DNA of 64,000 nt, taken from the NCBI GenBank assembly GCA_016711085.1, contig JADJTR010000011.1, positions 1 to 64,000 of the forward strand, in the 5' to 3' direction. Below are positions 17,546-25,983 of this stretch, in pieces. The notes beneath the pieces were generated by a model that was not told where the DNA came from, did not search any database, and worked only from the letters and a program-made list of their open reading frames with translations. Within the stretch, counting starts at the first letter, position 1. Each line of letters begins with the position of its first letter. Origin of the DNA: Phyllobacteriaceae bacterium. GTDB lineage: Bacteria > Pseudomonadota > Alphaproteobacteria > Rhizobiales > Rhizobiaceae. The translations under genes were made by a program, and so were the position numbers.

Positions 17546-18310
17546 GGGGCTGGCCTAGATAGCCGGGAAAGGCTATTTGGGACGGATGGTTACGGCAAGA
17601 CGGCGAAGCCGGTTGCGGCCAAGTATCCAGGACGAGCTGATCAAGCATTTCGTCGTCGGCGCGACGGCGCGGTCTGCCGCGGCGCTGACCGGGGTCAACC
17701 GGCATACGGCGACCCTGTTCTTCCACAAACTGCGGGAGGTCATTGCGGAGCGGACCGGGGCCGAGGCGCCGGAGTTGTTGTCCGGCGAGATCGAGGTTGA
17801 CGAGAGCTATTTCGGCGGTGCGCGGAAAGGCAAGCGCGGCCGCGGCGCGGCAGGCAAGGTTCCGGTCTTCGGGCTGTTGAAGCGGGGCGGCAAGGTCCAC
17901 GCCATCATCATCCCAAACGTCCGTTCCGACACGCTTTTTCCGATCATCCGCGACAAGATCAAGCCCGACTCCATCGTCTATTCCGACAGCTTCACCGCCT
18001 ATGACGTGCTCGATGTTTCCGAGTTTCACCATTTGCGCATCAACCACTCGGAGCGCTTCGCCGACGAAGCCCGCCACATCAACGGCATCGAAAACTTCTG
18101 GAATCCGCTGCCCGGCAGGCGTTTGCTGGCAAACGCCGTAAGGGAGCCAAGAGTCACCTGCGCCGCTTCAACGGCATCCCGCGTCAGCACTTCCCGCGCT
18201 ATCTCAAGGAATGCGAATGGCGCTTCAATCACCGCCCCGCCGACAACCTCTTGAAGGTTTTACGTCGGTGGGTCTCCGCGCTATACTGATCGCTTATCTG
18301 GGCCAGCCCC
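17546..18310 (+). mobile_element. IS1595-family insertion sequence, 765 bp, with intact ends
   Basis: Terminal inverted repeats are visible: the left end starts GGGGCTGGCCTAGATA and the right end reads, on the other strand, GGGGCTGGCCCAGATA; 17 of the first 20 positions agree. Directly outside lie identical 8-bp target duplications, TTGCCAAA at 17538-17545 and 18311-18318. Eight-bp duplication and the transposase type fit IS1595. The insertion hit the start of the lipase fragment. Confidence 0.92.
17577..18289 (+). pseudogene. IS1595-family transposase, disrupted
   Basis: The DDE-type catalytic regions are visible: EIEVDESYFGGARKGKRG, then VYSDSFTAYD, then the HINGIENFWN segment. After ENFWN, where homologs read QAKRHLRR, about 38 extra bases occur around 18111-18148 and throw the frame; the normal end (SHLRRFNGIPRQHF, then FNHRPADN) continues in another frame to the stop at 18289. 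The element is therefore probably unable to move by itself. Confidence 0.85.
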
Positions 18311-18337
18311 TTGCCAAAAACAAGTCAGCGGAAATGC

Positions 18338-19225
18338 TCATTTTACTTTCCTTTGAAAGTCGCCGCGCATGAGGTTAGCTAACAGTGTCTTGAAGTACGG
18401 ATCGTTGAATCCGCGAGCGATGGCTTCCTTGTGAATATCGCGCCATCTCTCGAAAAAAGCCTTGGTGAACACCGCTTCCACCCTGCCCTCGGTCACCTTC
18501 TCGTCGGTGATAGTGAGCGTCATCGCCTTCAGCCGCCGGCAATCGGTCGAGCGGTCGCGCGGAGTGATCATGCGGTCCAACGCCTCGATCCATTCCGGCA
18601 GGACACGGCCTTCGTATTTCGCCTTGTAGGCGTCGAGCGTCAGGCCGCTCGCCTGCCACCGGGCCCAGCGCCGCCAGATCAGCCCCGCCGCCCGCCACGG
18701 CGCTTCGGCGTCGTTCAGCCCCGTCCCGTCCGGGCACAGGCCGAAGGCGGCGTCGAGATCGTCGGGATCGACCCGCTTCACCGTCTTCGGATCGGCGATG
18801 TCGGTAAACGTGACGAGGAGGGGATAGAGAGTCGAGGGCGCCTCGCCGCTCAGGCCGACCTGTTGCAGGGCGCTGCCACGCTCCGCCATGCTTGTGTTCA
18901 ACATGGCCTTGTCGAGCAACACATATTGCGCCAGCCCTTCCGCCCCGCCGAGCAGCGCGAACAGATATTTGCCGCCGCCGAGATCGACGATTGTCGCCTC
19001 GCCGCGCAACCGGTCGTGCGCCCGGCCCGGATTGCCCGGATTGAAAGTGTCCACCGACCAGCCGACCTCGACCACGGCCGAGCCGCTCTTCTCGCCCTCG
19101 GCCGTTTCCACCGCCACGGTCAGTTTTTGGCGCCACGACCATGAGGGGAACAGCGAAACAACCAACGCATACCCGACGGCCGCCGCCGCCGCGAGCGCGA
19201 GCACGGTCTTGCCGAGGCGGGTCAT
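18338..19225 (-). CDS. Conserved hypothetical membrane-anchored protein
   Basis: A 295-residue protein with an amino-terminal anchor (KTVLALAAAAAVGYALVVSLF) and an otherwise soluble body. Blocks that look conserved are WSWRQKLTVAVETA, GWSVDTFNPGNPGRAHDRLRG, DLDAAFGLCPDGTG and DSTDCRRLKAMTLTIT-like sequence. I know no function for it. Its 3' end abuts the right target duplication of the IS, so it lies within the accessory islet. Confidence 0.65.
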   Translation of the reverse strand: MTRLGKTVLALAAAAAVGYALVVSLFPSWSWRQKLTVAVETAEGEKSGSAVVEVGWSVDTFNPGNPGRAHDRLRGEATIVDLGGGKYLFALLGGAEGLAQYVLLDKAMLNTSMAERGSALQQVGLSGEAPSTLYPLLVTFTDIADPKTVKRVDPDDLDAAFGLCPDGTGLNDAEAPWRAAGLIWRRWARWQASGLTLDAYKAKYEGRVLPEWIEALDRMITPRDRSTDCRRLKAMTLTITDEKVTEGRVEAVFTKAFFERWRDIHKEAIARGFNDPYFKTLLANLMRGDFQRKVK

Positions 19226-19266
19226 GCGGAGGCTCCCGTCGCGGACGCGGCGCGCGCTTTTCTTCC

Positions 19267-19316
19267 CTCTCGAGCGGGAGATGACGCCCCGAGCCTGGCG
19301 AGGGCGACAGAGGGGG
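19267..19316. repeat. Dispersed intergenic repeat, copy B
   Basis: Matches the copy at 17198-17246 in CTCTCGAG, CCCGAGC, and GGCGAGGGCGACAG. It lies in the roughly 240-base gap between the hypothetical membrane gene and the CoA-binding gene, which otherwise holds nothing I can identify. Confidence 0.65.
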
Positions 19317-19464
19317 TGAAGACCGCGCCCTCGCCCTTCGACACGCGCCCGCGGCGCGGCGCGGCGCGGGCGGCAGACAGTGACATTTCAGGGCGCATCA
19401 TGACGGACCTCCCGAACCGGTTCGGCCCATTCTTGCGCGCAAAGGTTGAGATCGGGTTAGGGCC

Positions 19465-19986
19465 TCAGTCCTTGCCGAGGCCGAAATGCTGGACCCCCCC
19501 GCGCATCTCCGGCTTTTTCGCCGAAATGACGCCGGAGGCGACGCCGGTCCAGCCGATTTCGCCGGCAAGCCGGGCATATTCGATCTTCGGGCAGCGGTTC
19601 ATCACCACCTTGATCCCGGCCGCTTCCAGCCGCGCCGCCGCCTCGTCATGGCGCACGGTCAATTGCATCCACACCACTTTCGGCAGGGGAGACAGCGCCA
19701 GCACCTCGTCGACGATGGCCGGCACGGCGGCGGAGGCACGGAACACGTCGACCATGTCGACCGGCGCCGGCACGTCGGCGAGCTTGGCGAAAGTCATGCG
19801 GCCGAGAATGGCCTTGCCGGCGTGGCCGGGATTGATCGGTTGAACGACATAGCCCTTGTCGATCAGATATTTGGCGACGAAGAAGCTCGGCCGCACATCG
19901 TTGGCCGAGGCGCCGACGATGGCGACGGTTTTCACCTCGCGCAGGATGGTGGCAATGTAGTCGTTGGCGTAGGAGTCGTGGTTCAC
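19465..19986 (-). CDS. CoA-binding domain protein (YccU-like)
   Basis: A 173-residue stand-alone Rossmann CoA-binding protein. The nucleotide loop VAIVGASANDVRPSFFVAKY and the family segments VQPINPGHAGK, VDMVDVFRA and MNRCPKIEYARL are clear. The GTG start at 19986 overlaps the stop of the upstream glyoxalase-fold gene by 4 bases (GTGA), indicating translational coupling. Role unknown. Confidence 0.88.
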   Translation of the reverse strand: MNHDSYANDYIATILREVKTVAIVGASANDVRPSFFVAKYLIDKGYVVQPINPGHAGKAILGRMTFAKLADVPAPVDMVDVFRASAAVPAIVDEVLALSPLPKVVWMQLTVRHDEAAARLEAAGIKVVMNRCPKIEYARLAGEIGWTGVASGVISAKKPEMRGGVQHFGLGKD

Positions 19987-20411
19987 GGCAGCGTCATTTG
20001 TCCATCTTCTCCGAGCGGCATGAACGGGTTGAAAGCCAGTTCCCACAAATGCCCGTCGGGATCGGCGAAATAGCCGGAATAACCGCCCCAGAAGACTTTT
20101 TCGGGCATCTTCGCCGCCGTCGCGCCGCAGGAAAGCGCGAAGGCATAGGCCGCGTCGACTTCGGCTTGCGAATTGCAGTTGTGCGCCAGCGTCACCCCGG
20201 AAAAACCGGGCGGCGAGTTTTCGACATGCGCGTCGTCGGCGAGCGATTGCCGGGAGAACAGGCCGAGTTTGGTCCCGTCGAGGCCGAAGAACGAGATGTG
20301 TTCGTTCGACGCCGGGGACAGCCGCCAGCCGAGCCTCTGGTAGAACGCCGTCGACGCCGCGACATCGGCGACGCCGAGGGTGATCAGCGTGATGCGGGGG
20401 GAAAGGGTCAT
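19983..20411 (-). CDS. VOC family (glyoxalase/bleomycin resistance fold) protein
   Basis: A 142-residue VOC-fold protein with paired beta-alpha-beta-beta-beta units: ITLITLGVADVAASTAFYQRLGW in the first half and SGYFADPDGHLWELAFNP in the second, where the glutamate is a likely metal ligand. The start at 20411 overlaps the stop of the enoyl-CoA hydratase gene (ATGA). Substrate unknown. Confidence 0.87.
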   Translation of the reverse strand: MTLSPRITLITLGVADVAASTAFYQRLGWRLSPASNEHISFFGLDGTKLGLFSRQSLADDAHVENSPPGFSGVTLAHNCNSQAEVDAAYAFALSCGATAAKMPEKVFWGGYSGYFADPDGHLWELAFNPFMPLGEDGQMTLP

Positions 20412-21202
20412 CGCCACTCCACCTTCTTCTTCTCCGCGAACGCCGCCATTCCCTTGGCCGAGGCGGCCGACAGCATGCCCTCGACCATGACCGGCGTGGC
20501 GAAGCGGTAGGCGTCCTCGAGATTCATCTCGGCCTGGGCGTGAAGCGCCGGCTTGCCCTGGGCGATGGCCTCCGCCGAGCGCGACGCGATGTGCGCGGCG
20601 AAGGCGTGGGCTTGCGCCGCGAACCCCTCGGCGGGAAAGACGCGATTGACGAGGCCGAAACGCAGCGCATCGGCGGCGGAGAACATCTCGCCCGTCAGCG
20701 CCATCTCCAGCGCGGCGCGCCTCCCGATGGCGCGCACGATCGCCACATGCGGCGTGGTGCAGAAGCCGCCATTGTTGACGCCGGGCGTGCAGAAGCGGGC
20801 GCGATCCGACGCCACGGCGAGATCGCAGGCGGCGACGAGCTGGCAGCCGCCGGCGGTGGCGATGCCGTCGACCGTGGCGATGACCGGGCGCGGCGAGCGG
20901 GCGATGGCCAGCATCAGCGCCGAGCAGCGAGCGAACAGTTCCGTCGCATAAGCGCGGCCGCCATCGGCGTCGCTGGCGCGATGCGCGGCGATTTCCTTGA
21001 GATCATGGCCGCCGGAGAAAATGTGCCCTTGCGCCGCGATCAGCACCACGCGCGCCAGCGGATCGTCCGCCGCCGCGTCGATGGCCGCGTGCAATTCGCC
21101 GATCAGCGCCATCGACAGTGCGTTCGCCGGCGGGTTCGCCAGCGTCAGGGTCAGCACGCCGTCAGTGAACGCTTTCCGGACCAGTTCCGCCGTTTTCGCC
21201 AT
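20408..21202 (-). CDS. Enoyl-CoA hydratase/isomerase family protein
   Basis: A 264-residue crotonase-fold enzyme. The oxyanion-hole segments are GHIFSGGHDLKEI and DGIATAGGCQLVAACDLAVAS, followed by ALEMALTGEMFSAADALRFG and the carboxyl LEDAYRFATPVMVEGM. It resembles the ECHDC3-like subgroup more than FadB-type hydratases. The first of three genes overlapped at their ends, with GGGAGGAAG before the two adjacent ATGs (21208 and 21202; the second is better spaced). Confidence 0.88.
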   Translation of the reverse strand: MAKTAELVRKAFTDGVLTLTLANPPANALSMALIGELHAAIDAAADDPLARVVLIAAQGHIFSGGHDLKEIAAHRASDADGGRAYATELFARCSALMLAIARSPRPVIATVDGIATAGGCQLVAACDLAVASDRARFCTPGVNNGGFCTTPHVAIVRAIGRRAALEMALTGEMFSAADALRFGLVNRVFPAEGFAAQAHAFAAHIASRSAEAIAQGKPALHAQAEMNLEDAYRFATPVMVEGMLSAASAKGMAAFAEKKKVEWR

Positions 21203-21308
21203 GGCCATCTTCCTCCCGCGATCCTCTCAAGCTAACACGCAAACCGGTTGAAGCGCTGCCGAAAAACCGCGACATTGACGTTGATGCGAAGGGAAACGGA
21301 GTCCCGCC

Positions 21309-21755
21309 TTGCCCAAGCACGAAATCGCGCCGCGCCTTGACGCCGAAGCCGTCAACGCCCTGCTGAAGACGGTCTATCCGCAGTTGAACGACACGCACGC
21401 CGCCTATCGTGCGCTGGAGATCCATCCCGGCGGCTGCACCGTGCGGCTCGACGCCGACGAGCGGCATCTGCGCCCCGGCGACACCGTTTCCGGCCCGTCG
21501 CTGTTCACGCTGGCCGATATCGGCGGCTATGTGCTGGCGCTGTCGCATGCCGAGCCGGACGCGCTGGCCGTGACCACCAACCTCTCCATCAACTTCATGC
21601 GCAAGGCGGCGGCCGGGCCGCTCGACGGCCATTGCCGCATCCTCAAGATGGGCAAAGCCCTGATGGTGTTCGACATCGACATCGTTCCCGCCGGCGGCGG
21701 CGACACCATCGCGCACGCGACGGGGACGTATAGTTTGCCGCCGAGGAGGCGTTAG
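21309..21755 (+). CDS. PaaI-family hotdog-fold thioesterase
   Basis: A 148-residue hotdog-fold acyl-CoA thioesterase. The family core PGDTVSGPSLFTLADIGGYV contains the acidic residue of the active helix, and TTNLSINFMRKA is the expected next strand. The start is a TTG at 21309 with GGAG nine bases upstream. It converges with the antitoxin gene, sharing the bases of the two stops. Confidence 0.86.
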   Translation: MPKHEIAPRLDAEAVNALLKTVYPQLNDTHAAYRALEIHPGGCTVRLDADERHLRPGDTVSGPSLFTLADIGGYVLALSHAEPDALAVTTNLSINFMRKAAAGPLDGHCRILKMGKALMVFDIDIVPAGGGDTIAHATGTYSLPPRRR

Positions 21756-22123
21756 GCCAGGTCGTCCAGCGAAACGCGCAGCGCCCCGGCGATCCTCTTC
21801 AGCGTCGGCACGGAACCCTCGCGCTTGCCGCCCTCTATCTGCGAAAGATAGGCCGGCGCGATGCCGGCGGCGTCGGCCAGCGCCTTAGCCGACAGGCCGC
21901 GATATGAACGCCAGACGGCGACGCGGTTCTCGCCCGCCAGCAATCGCTCGACGATTTGCGCGGGGACAAGCTCCTCCTCGCCGGTCGCCAGTCGCGCCTC
22001 GAACCGGCGCACCGCCTCGCGGTCCTCGGCGTCCTCGGCAGCTTCAATCAAAGCGTCGAATTCGCTCTCGGGCACAACGACGAGGCGCTCTCCGGAGGGC
22101 GTGGTGATGATCTGCCGATTCAT
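21752..22123 (-). CDS. XRE-family antitoxin of a type II toxin-antitoxin pair
   Basis: A 123-residue antitoxin. The amino part (SGERLVVVPESEFDALIEAAED) resembles the toxin-neutralising region, and the carboxyl part is a helix-turn-helix (GLSAKALADAAGIAPAYLSQIEGGKREG). It follows the toxin gene by 16 bases. The ATG at 22123 is preceded by GGAACC. It probably represses its own promoter through the inverted repeats just upstream of the toxin. Confidence 0.87.
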   Translation of the reverse strand: MNRQIITTPSGERLVVVPESEFDALIEAAEDAEDREAVRRFEARLATGEEELVPAQIVERLLAGENRVAVWRSYRGLSAKALADAAGIAPAYLSQIEGGKREGSVPTLKRIAGALRVSLDDLA

Positions 22124-22139
22124 GGGCGGTTCCTTTCCG

Positions 22140-22394
22140 TTATCGATACGCTTCCCCGCGCGGCGCAATGCGGATGACTGCGACGACCAGGCCGTCCTCC
22201 CGCAAGATCACGCGCCAGTCGCTTACCCTCAGGCGCAAATAGTCCGACATGCCCGCCAAAGCCTTGACGTTGTTGGCGAGCGACGCCGGATCGCGCGCAA
22301 ATTGGTTGATTTTCGCGACAATCAACTGCGCCACATTCGCCGGCATGCGCCGCAGCGCTTTTTCGGCCTCCCGCGAATATGCAACCGTTCGCAT
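22140..22394 (-). CDS. RelE/ParE-family toxin
   Basis: An 84-residue RelE-fold protein, probably an mRNA interferase acting at the ribosome. Typical elements are VAYSREAEKALRRMP, a basic YLRLRVSDWRVILRE and the final AVIRIAPRGEAYR with the arginine and tyrosine of the active site. The toxin is the first gene, the HigBA/RelE-XRE arrangement. Its start lies nine bases downstream of the nearest candidate operator. Confidence 0.88.
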   Translation of the reverse strand: MRTVAYSREAEKALRRMPANVAQLIVAKINQFARDPASLANNVKALAGMSDYLRLRVSDWRVILREDGLVVAVIRIAPRGEAYR

Positions 22395-22402
22395 GCCTGA
22401 TT

Positions 22403-22448
22403 GTAGCTGAATGCTACCTCGACTGCAAATTAAATTAGCTTTGAGCTA
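22403..22448 (-). promoter_or_regulatory. Paired inverted repeats upstream of the toxin gene, candidate operators
   Basis: GTAGC-TGAAT-GCTAC at 22403-22417 and TAGCT-TTG-AGCTA at 22436-22448 share the core TAGC/GCTA and lie within 55 bases upstream of the toxin start, in an AT-rich stretch. This is what an autorepressing XRE antitoxin would be expected to bind. Confidence 0.55.
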
Positions 22449-22480
22449 CTTTTTCCTTCGCTGCGGCATTTGGCGATATA

Positions 22481-22496
22481 GGGTATTATAATACCC
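22481..22496. promoter_or_regulatory. Perfect 16-bp palindrome GGGTATTATAATACCC
   Basis: A perfectly symmetric site 87-102 bases upstream of the toxin start and about 60 bases before the rplM promoter. It could be a regulator site for either transcript. No repeat of it was seen elsewhere in the window. Confidence 0.4.
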
Positions 22497-22554
22497 CCTT
22501 ATTATCCTATTGATATCATGTAGTTTTAGTGAAAATTAAACACAGGAACCCGCC

Positions 22555-22583
22555 TTGACCTGCCCTCGCCCTTCCCCTATAGA
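22555..22583 (+). promoter_or_regulatory. Sigma-70 type promoter of rplM-rpsI
   Basis: TTGACC at 22555-22560, a 17-base spacer, and TATAGA at 22578-22583. It leaves a leader of about 100 nt before the rplM ATG at 22692. Good agreement with the alphaproteobacterial housekeeping consensus. Confidence 0.8.
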
Positions 22584-22691
22584 CCCCGCCAGCGGTCCTG
22601 ACGGGCCGCATTTTCGTTGGCGGCGTTCACGCTTTCCAACCCAAGCAACAAGAAACGCCCGGCTGACCGGGTCCTATCAAGAGAGACACCG

Positions 22692-23153
22692 ATGACGACT
22701 TTCGTTCAGAAGCCGGCGGACGTGACGAAGAAGTGGATACTGATCGACGCCGAGGGTCTCGTCGTCGGCCGTCTCGCCACCATCGTCGCCATGATCCTGC
22801 GCGGCAAGACCAAGGCCACCTTCACCCCCCATGTCGACGACGGCGACAATGTCGTCATCGTCAACGCCGACAAGGTGGTGTTCACCGGCAACAAGCGCGC
22901 CGACAAGCGCTATTACTGGCACACCGGCTTCATCGGCGGCATCAAGGAGCGCACCGCGCGCGACGTGCTGGAAGGCCGTTTCCCCGAGCGCGTCGTCGAG
23001 AAGGCGGTCGAGCGCATGATCCCGCGCGGGCCGCTCGGCCGCCGCCAGATGAAGAACCTCCGCGTCTACGCCGGCGCCATCCATCCCCACGAGGCGCAGC
23101 AGCCGGTCACGCTGGACGTCGCCGCCATGAACCGCAAGAACAAGAGGGCCTGA
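22692..23153 (+). CDS. rplM: 50S ribosomal protein L13
   Basis: L13 is an early-assembling large-subunit protein. The 153-residue product shows the family landmarks KWILIDAEGLVVGRLAT, DNVVIVNADKVVFTGNK, YYWHTGFIGGIKE, and ERMIPRGPLGRRQMKNLRVY. The ATG at 22692 (MTTFVQKPAD) is preceded by AAGAGAGA. rpsI follows after 4 bases, the near-universal arrangement. Confidence 0.98.
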   Translation: MTTFVQKPADVTKKWILIDAEGLVVGRLATIVAMILRGKTKATFTPHVDDGDNVVIVNADKVVFTGNKRADKRYYWHTGFIGGIKERTARDVLEGRFPERVVEKAVERMIPRGPLGRRQMKNLRVYAGAIHPHEAQQPVTLDVAAMNRKNKRA

Positions 23154-23157
23154 ACCG

Positions 23158-23634
23158 ATGGCTGACCTTTCCTCCCTCAAGGACCTCAAGCCCGCCGCCG
23201 CATCGGCCGAACCGGCCGCGCCGGTTCATGTCCAGAAGCTCGACAAGCAGGGCCGCGCCTACGCCACCGGCAAACGCAAGAACGCCGTCGCCCGCGTTTG
23301 GGTCAAGCCCGGTTCGGGCAAGATCACCGTCAACGACAAGGCCTTCGCCGACTATTTCGCACGCCCCGTGCTGCAGATGATCCTGCGCCAGCCGATCGTC
23401 GCCACCAATCGCGACGGCCAGTTCGACATCGTCGCCACCGTCGAGGGCGGCGGCCTGTCCGGCCAGGCCGGCGCGGTGCGCCACGGCGTCTCCAAGGCGC
23501 TGACCTATTACGAGCCGGGGCTTCGCGCCGTGCTCAAGAAGGGCGGCTTCCTCACCCGCGACAGCCGCGTGGTGGAACGCAAGAAGTACGGCAAGGCCAA
23601 GGCCCGTCGTTCCTTCCAGTTCTCCAAGCGCTGA
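23158..23634 (+). CDS. rpsI: 30S ribosomal protein S9
   Basis: S9 reaches the P site of the small subunit through its basic tail. The 158-residue product has a short alanine-rich amino extension, then RAYATGKRKNAVARVWVKPGSG, GQAGAVRHGVSKAL and the end VERKKYGKAKARRSFQFSKR, with the conserved final SKR. It is cotranscribed with rplM and ends in a strong terminator. Confidence 0.98.
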   Translation: MADLSSLKDLKPAAASAEPAAPVHVQKLDKQGRAYATGKRKNAVARVWVKPGSGKITVNDKAFADYFARPVLQMILRQPIVATNRDGQFDIVATVEGGGLSGQAGAVRHGVSKALTYYEPGLRAVLKKGGFLTRDSRVVERKKYGKAKARRSFQFSKR

Positions 23635-23665
23635 TTGTTCTCCGGCTTTCGCCGGACGCAGCGAA

Positions 23666-23695
23666 GGCCGGGCGAAGCGCCCGGCCTTTTTGTTT
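23666..23695 (+). terminator. Rho-independent terminator of rplM-rpsI
   Basis: Stem GGCCGGGCG/CGCCCGGCC with a 3-base loop, then TTTTTGTTTT. Confidence 0.9.
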
Positions 23696-24897
23696 TACAG
23701 CCGCGCGGCCATCCGGCGGGCGAAGCGCCGACCGGGATCCTCGACAAAGCGTTTGGCCAGCGCCGCGGCCATGATGACAAACGCGATCAGCGCGACGGTC
23801 GCCAGATCGCCGGCCCATGCGCCGCCGAAATCGAGCTTCGGCGCGAAGGCGGGCCCCTCGCCCGCCGGCAGCCGCCAACCCGCGGCGAACGCCTTGTCGG
23901 CGAGGCTCGCGACATTGAGCAGGCGCAGATTGATGAACATGTGCACCATGTAGACGCCGTAGGACAGTCCGCCGAGCGCCACGAAGGGACGTGTCCGCAA
24001 CAATGCCGACAGCGCCCCGCCTTCTCGCGCGAACACATGGACGGCGATGACGAACCCGGCGGGAGCGAGGAAGGTGCGCCAGTCGCCCTCGGGCACGAAA
24101 GCCAGCAAAACGACAAGAGTCGCGGCGGCCAGTTCGGCCATGGTGGCGAGAACGAAATTTCCGGGTTCGGCGTCGGCCTTTCGATCGCCGCGCGTCGCGC
24201 CGGCCAACAGCGCGCCGGCCGCGAACCCGAGGATGGCGCGCGCCGCGCCGAGGCGGGCCGTCGTCGCCATGCCTTCCGCGTCGTGCGCAAGGACGAAAAG
24301 CGCCAAGGCCAGCGTCGCGGCCATGAAAAGCGGCCAGCGGCGACCGCCCAGGAACACGATGAATGCAAACACGGCGTAGGCGGCGATCTCGGCCGAGATG
24401 CTCCACGCCGGCGTGTTCCACGACAATTCGCCGTCGAGGCCGAATGCCTGGACCAGCAGCAGATTGGACAGGATGAAGGACGGCGCATTTGCGCCGGAAA
24501 ACGCCGGATCGCCGCCCGCGCCGAAGGCCGGAACGAACGCCTTGACGATCTCGACGGCGACGAAAAGCGCGAGCATGACGGCGTGCAACGGCCAGACTCG
24601 GCCGACGCGCAGGAGCGCGAAGCGGGCGAGTTCGGTTCCCGACCCGAGCCGTCCGGAATAGGCGCGGGCGATGACGAAACCCGACAGAACGAAGAAGAAA
24701 TCGACGAATGCCTCGCCGCGGCGCACCAGCGTCCAGTCGTTCAGATGGCTGAGGATTTCGCAGTGGAACAGCACCACCATCAGCGCCGCGACGCCGCGCA
24801 ACGCATCGAGCGCCTCGTAGCGTTCGCCTGCCGCGACGGTCGCCGCGGGTCGCCCGGCCTCGACAAACGTTACGGATTTCGCCTCCGCCAAGGGCAT
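23695..24897 (-). CDS. Acyltransferase-3 family membrane protein
   Basis: A 400-residue polytopic membrane O-acyltransferase (OafA/NodX type). The family start is YEALDALRGVAALMVVLFHCEI, followed by FFVLSGFVIARAY, WSISAEIAAYAVFAF and GLSYGVYMVHMFI, with about ten hydrophobic helices. The ATG at 24897 has CGGAG upstream and is preferred to a TTG at 24927. Such enzymes acylate envelope sugars; the target here is unknown. Confidence 0.9.
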   Translation of the reverse strand: MPLAEAKSVTFVEAGRPAATVAAGERYEALDALRGVAALMVVLFHCEILSHLNDWTLVRRGEAFVDFFFVLSGFVIARAYSGRLGSGTELARFALLRVGRVWPLHAVMLALFVAVEIVKAFVPAFGAGGDPAFSGANAPSFILSNLLLVQAFGLDGELSWNTPAWSISAEIAAYAVFAFIVFLGGRRWPLFMAATLALALFVLAHDAEGMATTARLGAARAILGFAAGALLAGATRGDRKADAEPGNFVLATMAELAAATLVVLLAFVPEGDWRTFLAPAGFVIAVHVFAREGGALSALLRTRPFVALGGLSYGVYMVHMFINLRLLNVASLADKAFAAGWRLPAGEGPAFAPKLDFGGAWAGDLATVALIAFVIMAAALAKRFVEDPGRRFARRMAARL

Positions 24898-25038
24898 GTG
24901 CTCCGGTTTCAATGCAGCCTGTCCCAAGGCGGGACGGCTTCAACTAGCTCAAAGACGTTCAGCTTCGATGAATGCAGGTTACGGGCCGGCTTTCGCGCGC
25001 ACGCCATTTCGGCTAGGGATCGGCCAAGGGAGCACGCC

Positions 25039-25983
25039 ATGCCGAGCGAAATCGACAACGCCTTCACCGCCAGGAACCTCTACGACCGGTCGTGGGATCC
25101 GACCTATGCCGGGGCGCTTTCGTTCATGCGGCGCAAATACACCAAGAGCCTCAAGGGCGTGGACGCCGTCGTCATGGGCATTCCGTTCGACGCGGCTGTT
25201 TCCAACCGGCCGGGCGCGCGCTTCGGGCCGCAGGCGATACGGCGCGCCTCGACCATCCTCGACACCGACCCGCAATACCCGTTCCACATGAGCCTGTTCA
25301 ATGACATGGCGGTGATCGACTATGGCGACGTCAAGCTCGACTACGGCCATCACGGCAAGACGCCCCGCATCATCGAGCGCACGGCGGCAAAAATCATCGC
25401 GTCGGGCGCATTTCTCGTGTCGCTCGGCGGCGATCATTTCGTCACCTGGCCGCTGATGAAAGCGCACGCCGCCAAACACGGCCCGCTCGCCATGGTGCAG
25501 TTCGACGCCCATCAGGACACCTGGCCGGACGAAAAGGGCCGCATCGATCACGGCTCCTTCGTCGGCCGGGCGGCGCGCGACGGCGCCATCGATCCGGATC
25601 ATTCGATTCAGGTCGGCATTCGCACCCACGCGCCGGAAACCTGCGGCATTGAGATCATCCATGGTTACGATGTGGAGGACATGAGCGCGCAGGCGATCGC
25701 CGACGCCATCCTCAAGCGCGTCGGCAAGCGCAAGGCCTACATAACCTTCGACATCGACTGCCTCGATCCGGCCTATGCTCCGGGCACCGGCACGCCGGTC
25801 GCCGGCGGACCCTCGTCGGCCAAGATGCTGTCGGTGCTGGGCAAGCTCGGCGGCCTCGATATTGTCGGGGCCGATGTCGTGGAGGTGGCGCCGGCCTACG
25901 ACCACGCCGACATCACCGCGATTGCCGGCGCGGCTGTGGCGCAGCATTATCTCGGTCTGCTGGCGCAAAAACGGGCGCGCTGA
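25039..25983 (+). CDS. speB: Agmatinase
   Basis: A 314-residue ureohydrolase, most likely agmatinase, which makes putrescine and urea from agmatine. All manganese-ligand motifs are present: SLGGDHF, QFDAHQDTW, and FDIDCLDPAYAPGTGTP followed by GG. Guanidinobutyrase or a related ureohydrolase cannot be excluded. AAGGGAG precedes the ATG at 25039. A palindromic mobile element begins at the last base of the stop codon. Confidence 0.88.
   Translation: MPSEIDNAFTARNLYDRSWDPTYAGALSFMRRKYTKSLKGVDAVVMGIPFDAAVSNRPGARFGPQAIRRASTILDTDPQYPFHMSLFNDMAVIDYGDVKLDYGHHGKTPRIIERTAAKIIASGAFLVSLGGDHFVTWPLMKAHAAKHGPLAMVQFDAHQDTWPDEKGRIDHGSFVGRAARDGAIDPDHSIQVGIRTHAPETCGIEIIHGYDVEDMSAQAIADAILKRVGKRKAYITFDIDCLDPAYAPGTGTPVAGGPSSAKMLSVLGKLGGLDIVGADVVEVAPAYDHADITAIAGAAVAQHYLGLLAQKRAR

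Noticed and set aside
22584..22691. A ribosomal-protein leader or riboswitch upstream of rplM
   Set aside because: The 100-nt leader has short hairpins (GCCCGGCTGACCGGG) but nothing matching a known autoregulatory leader that I can recognise.
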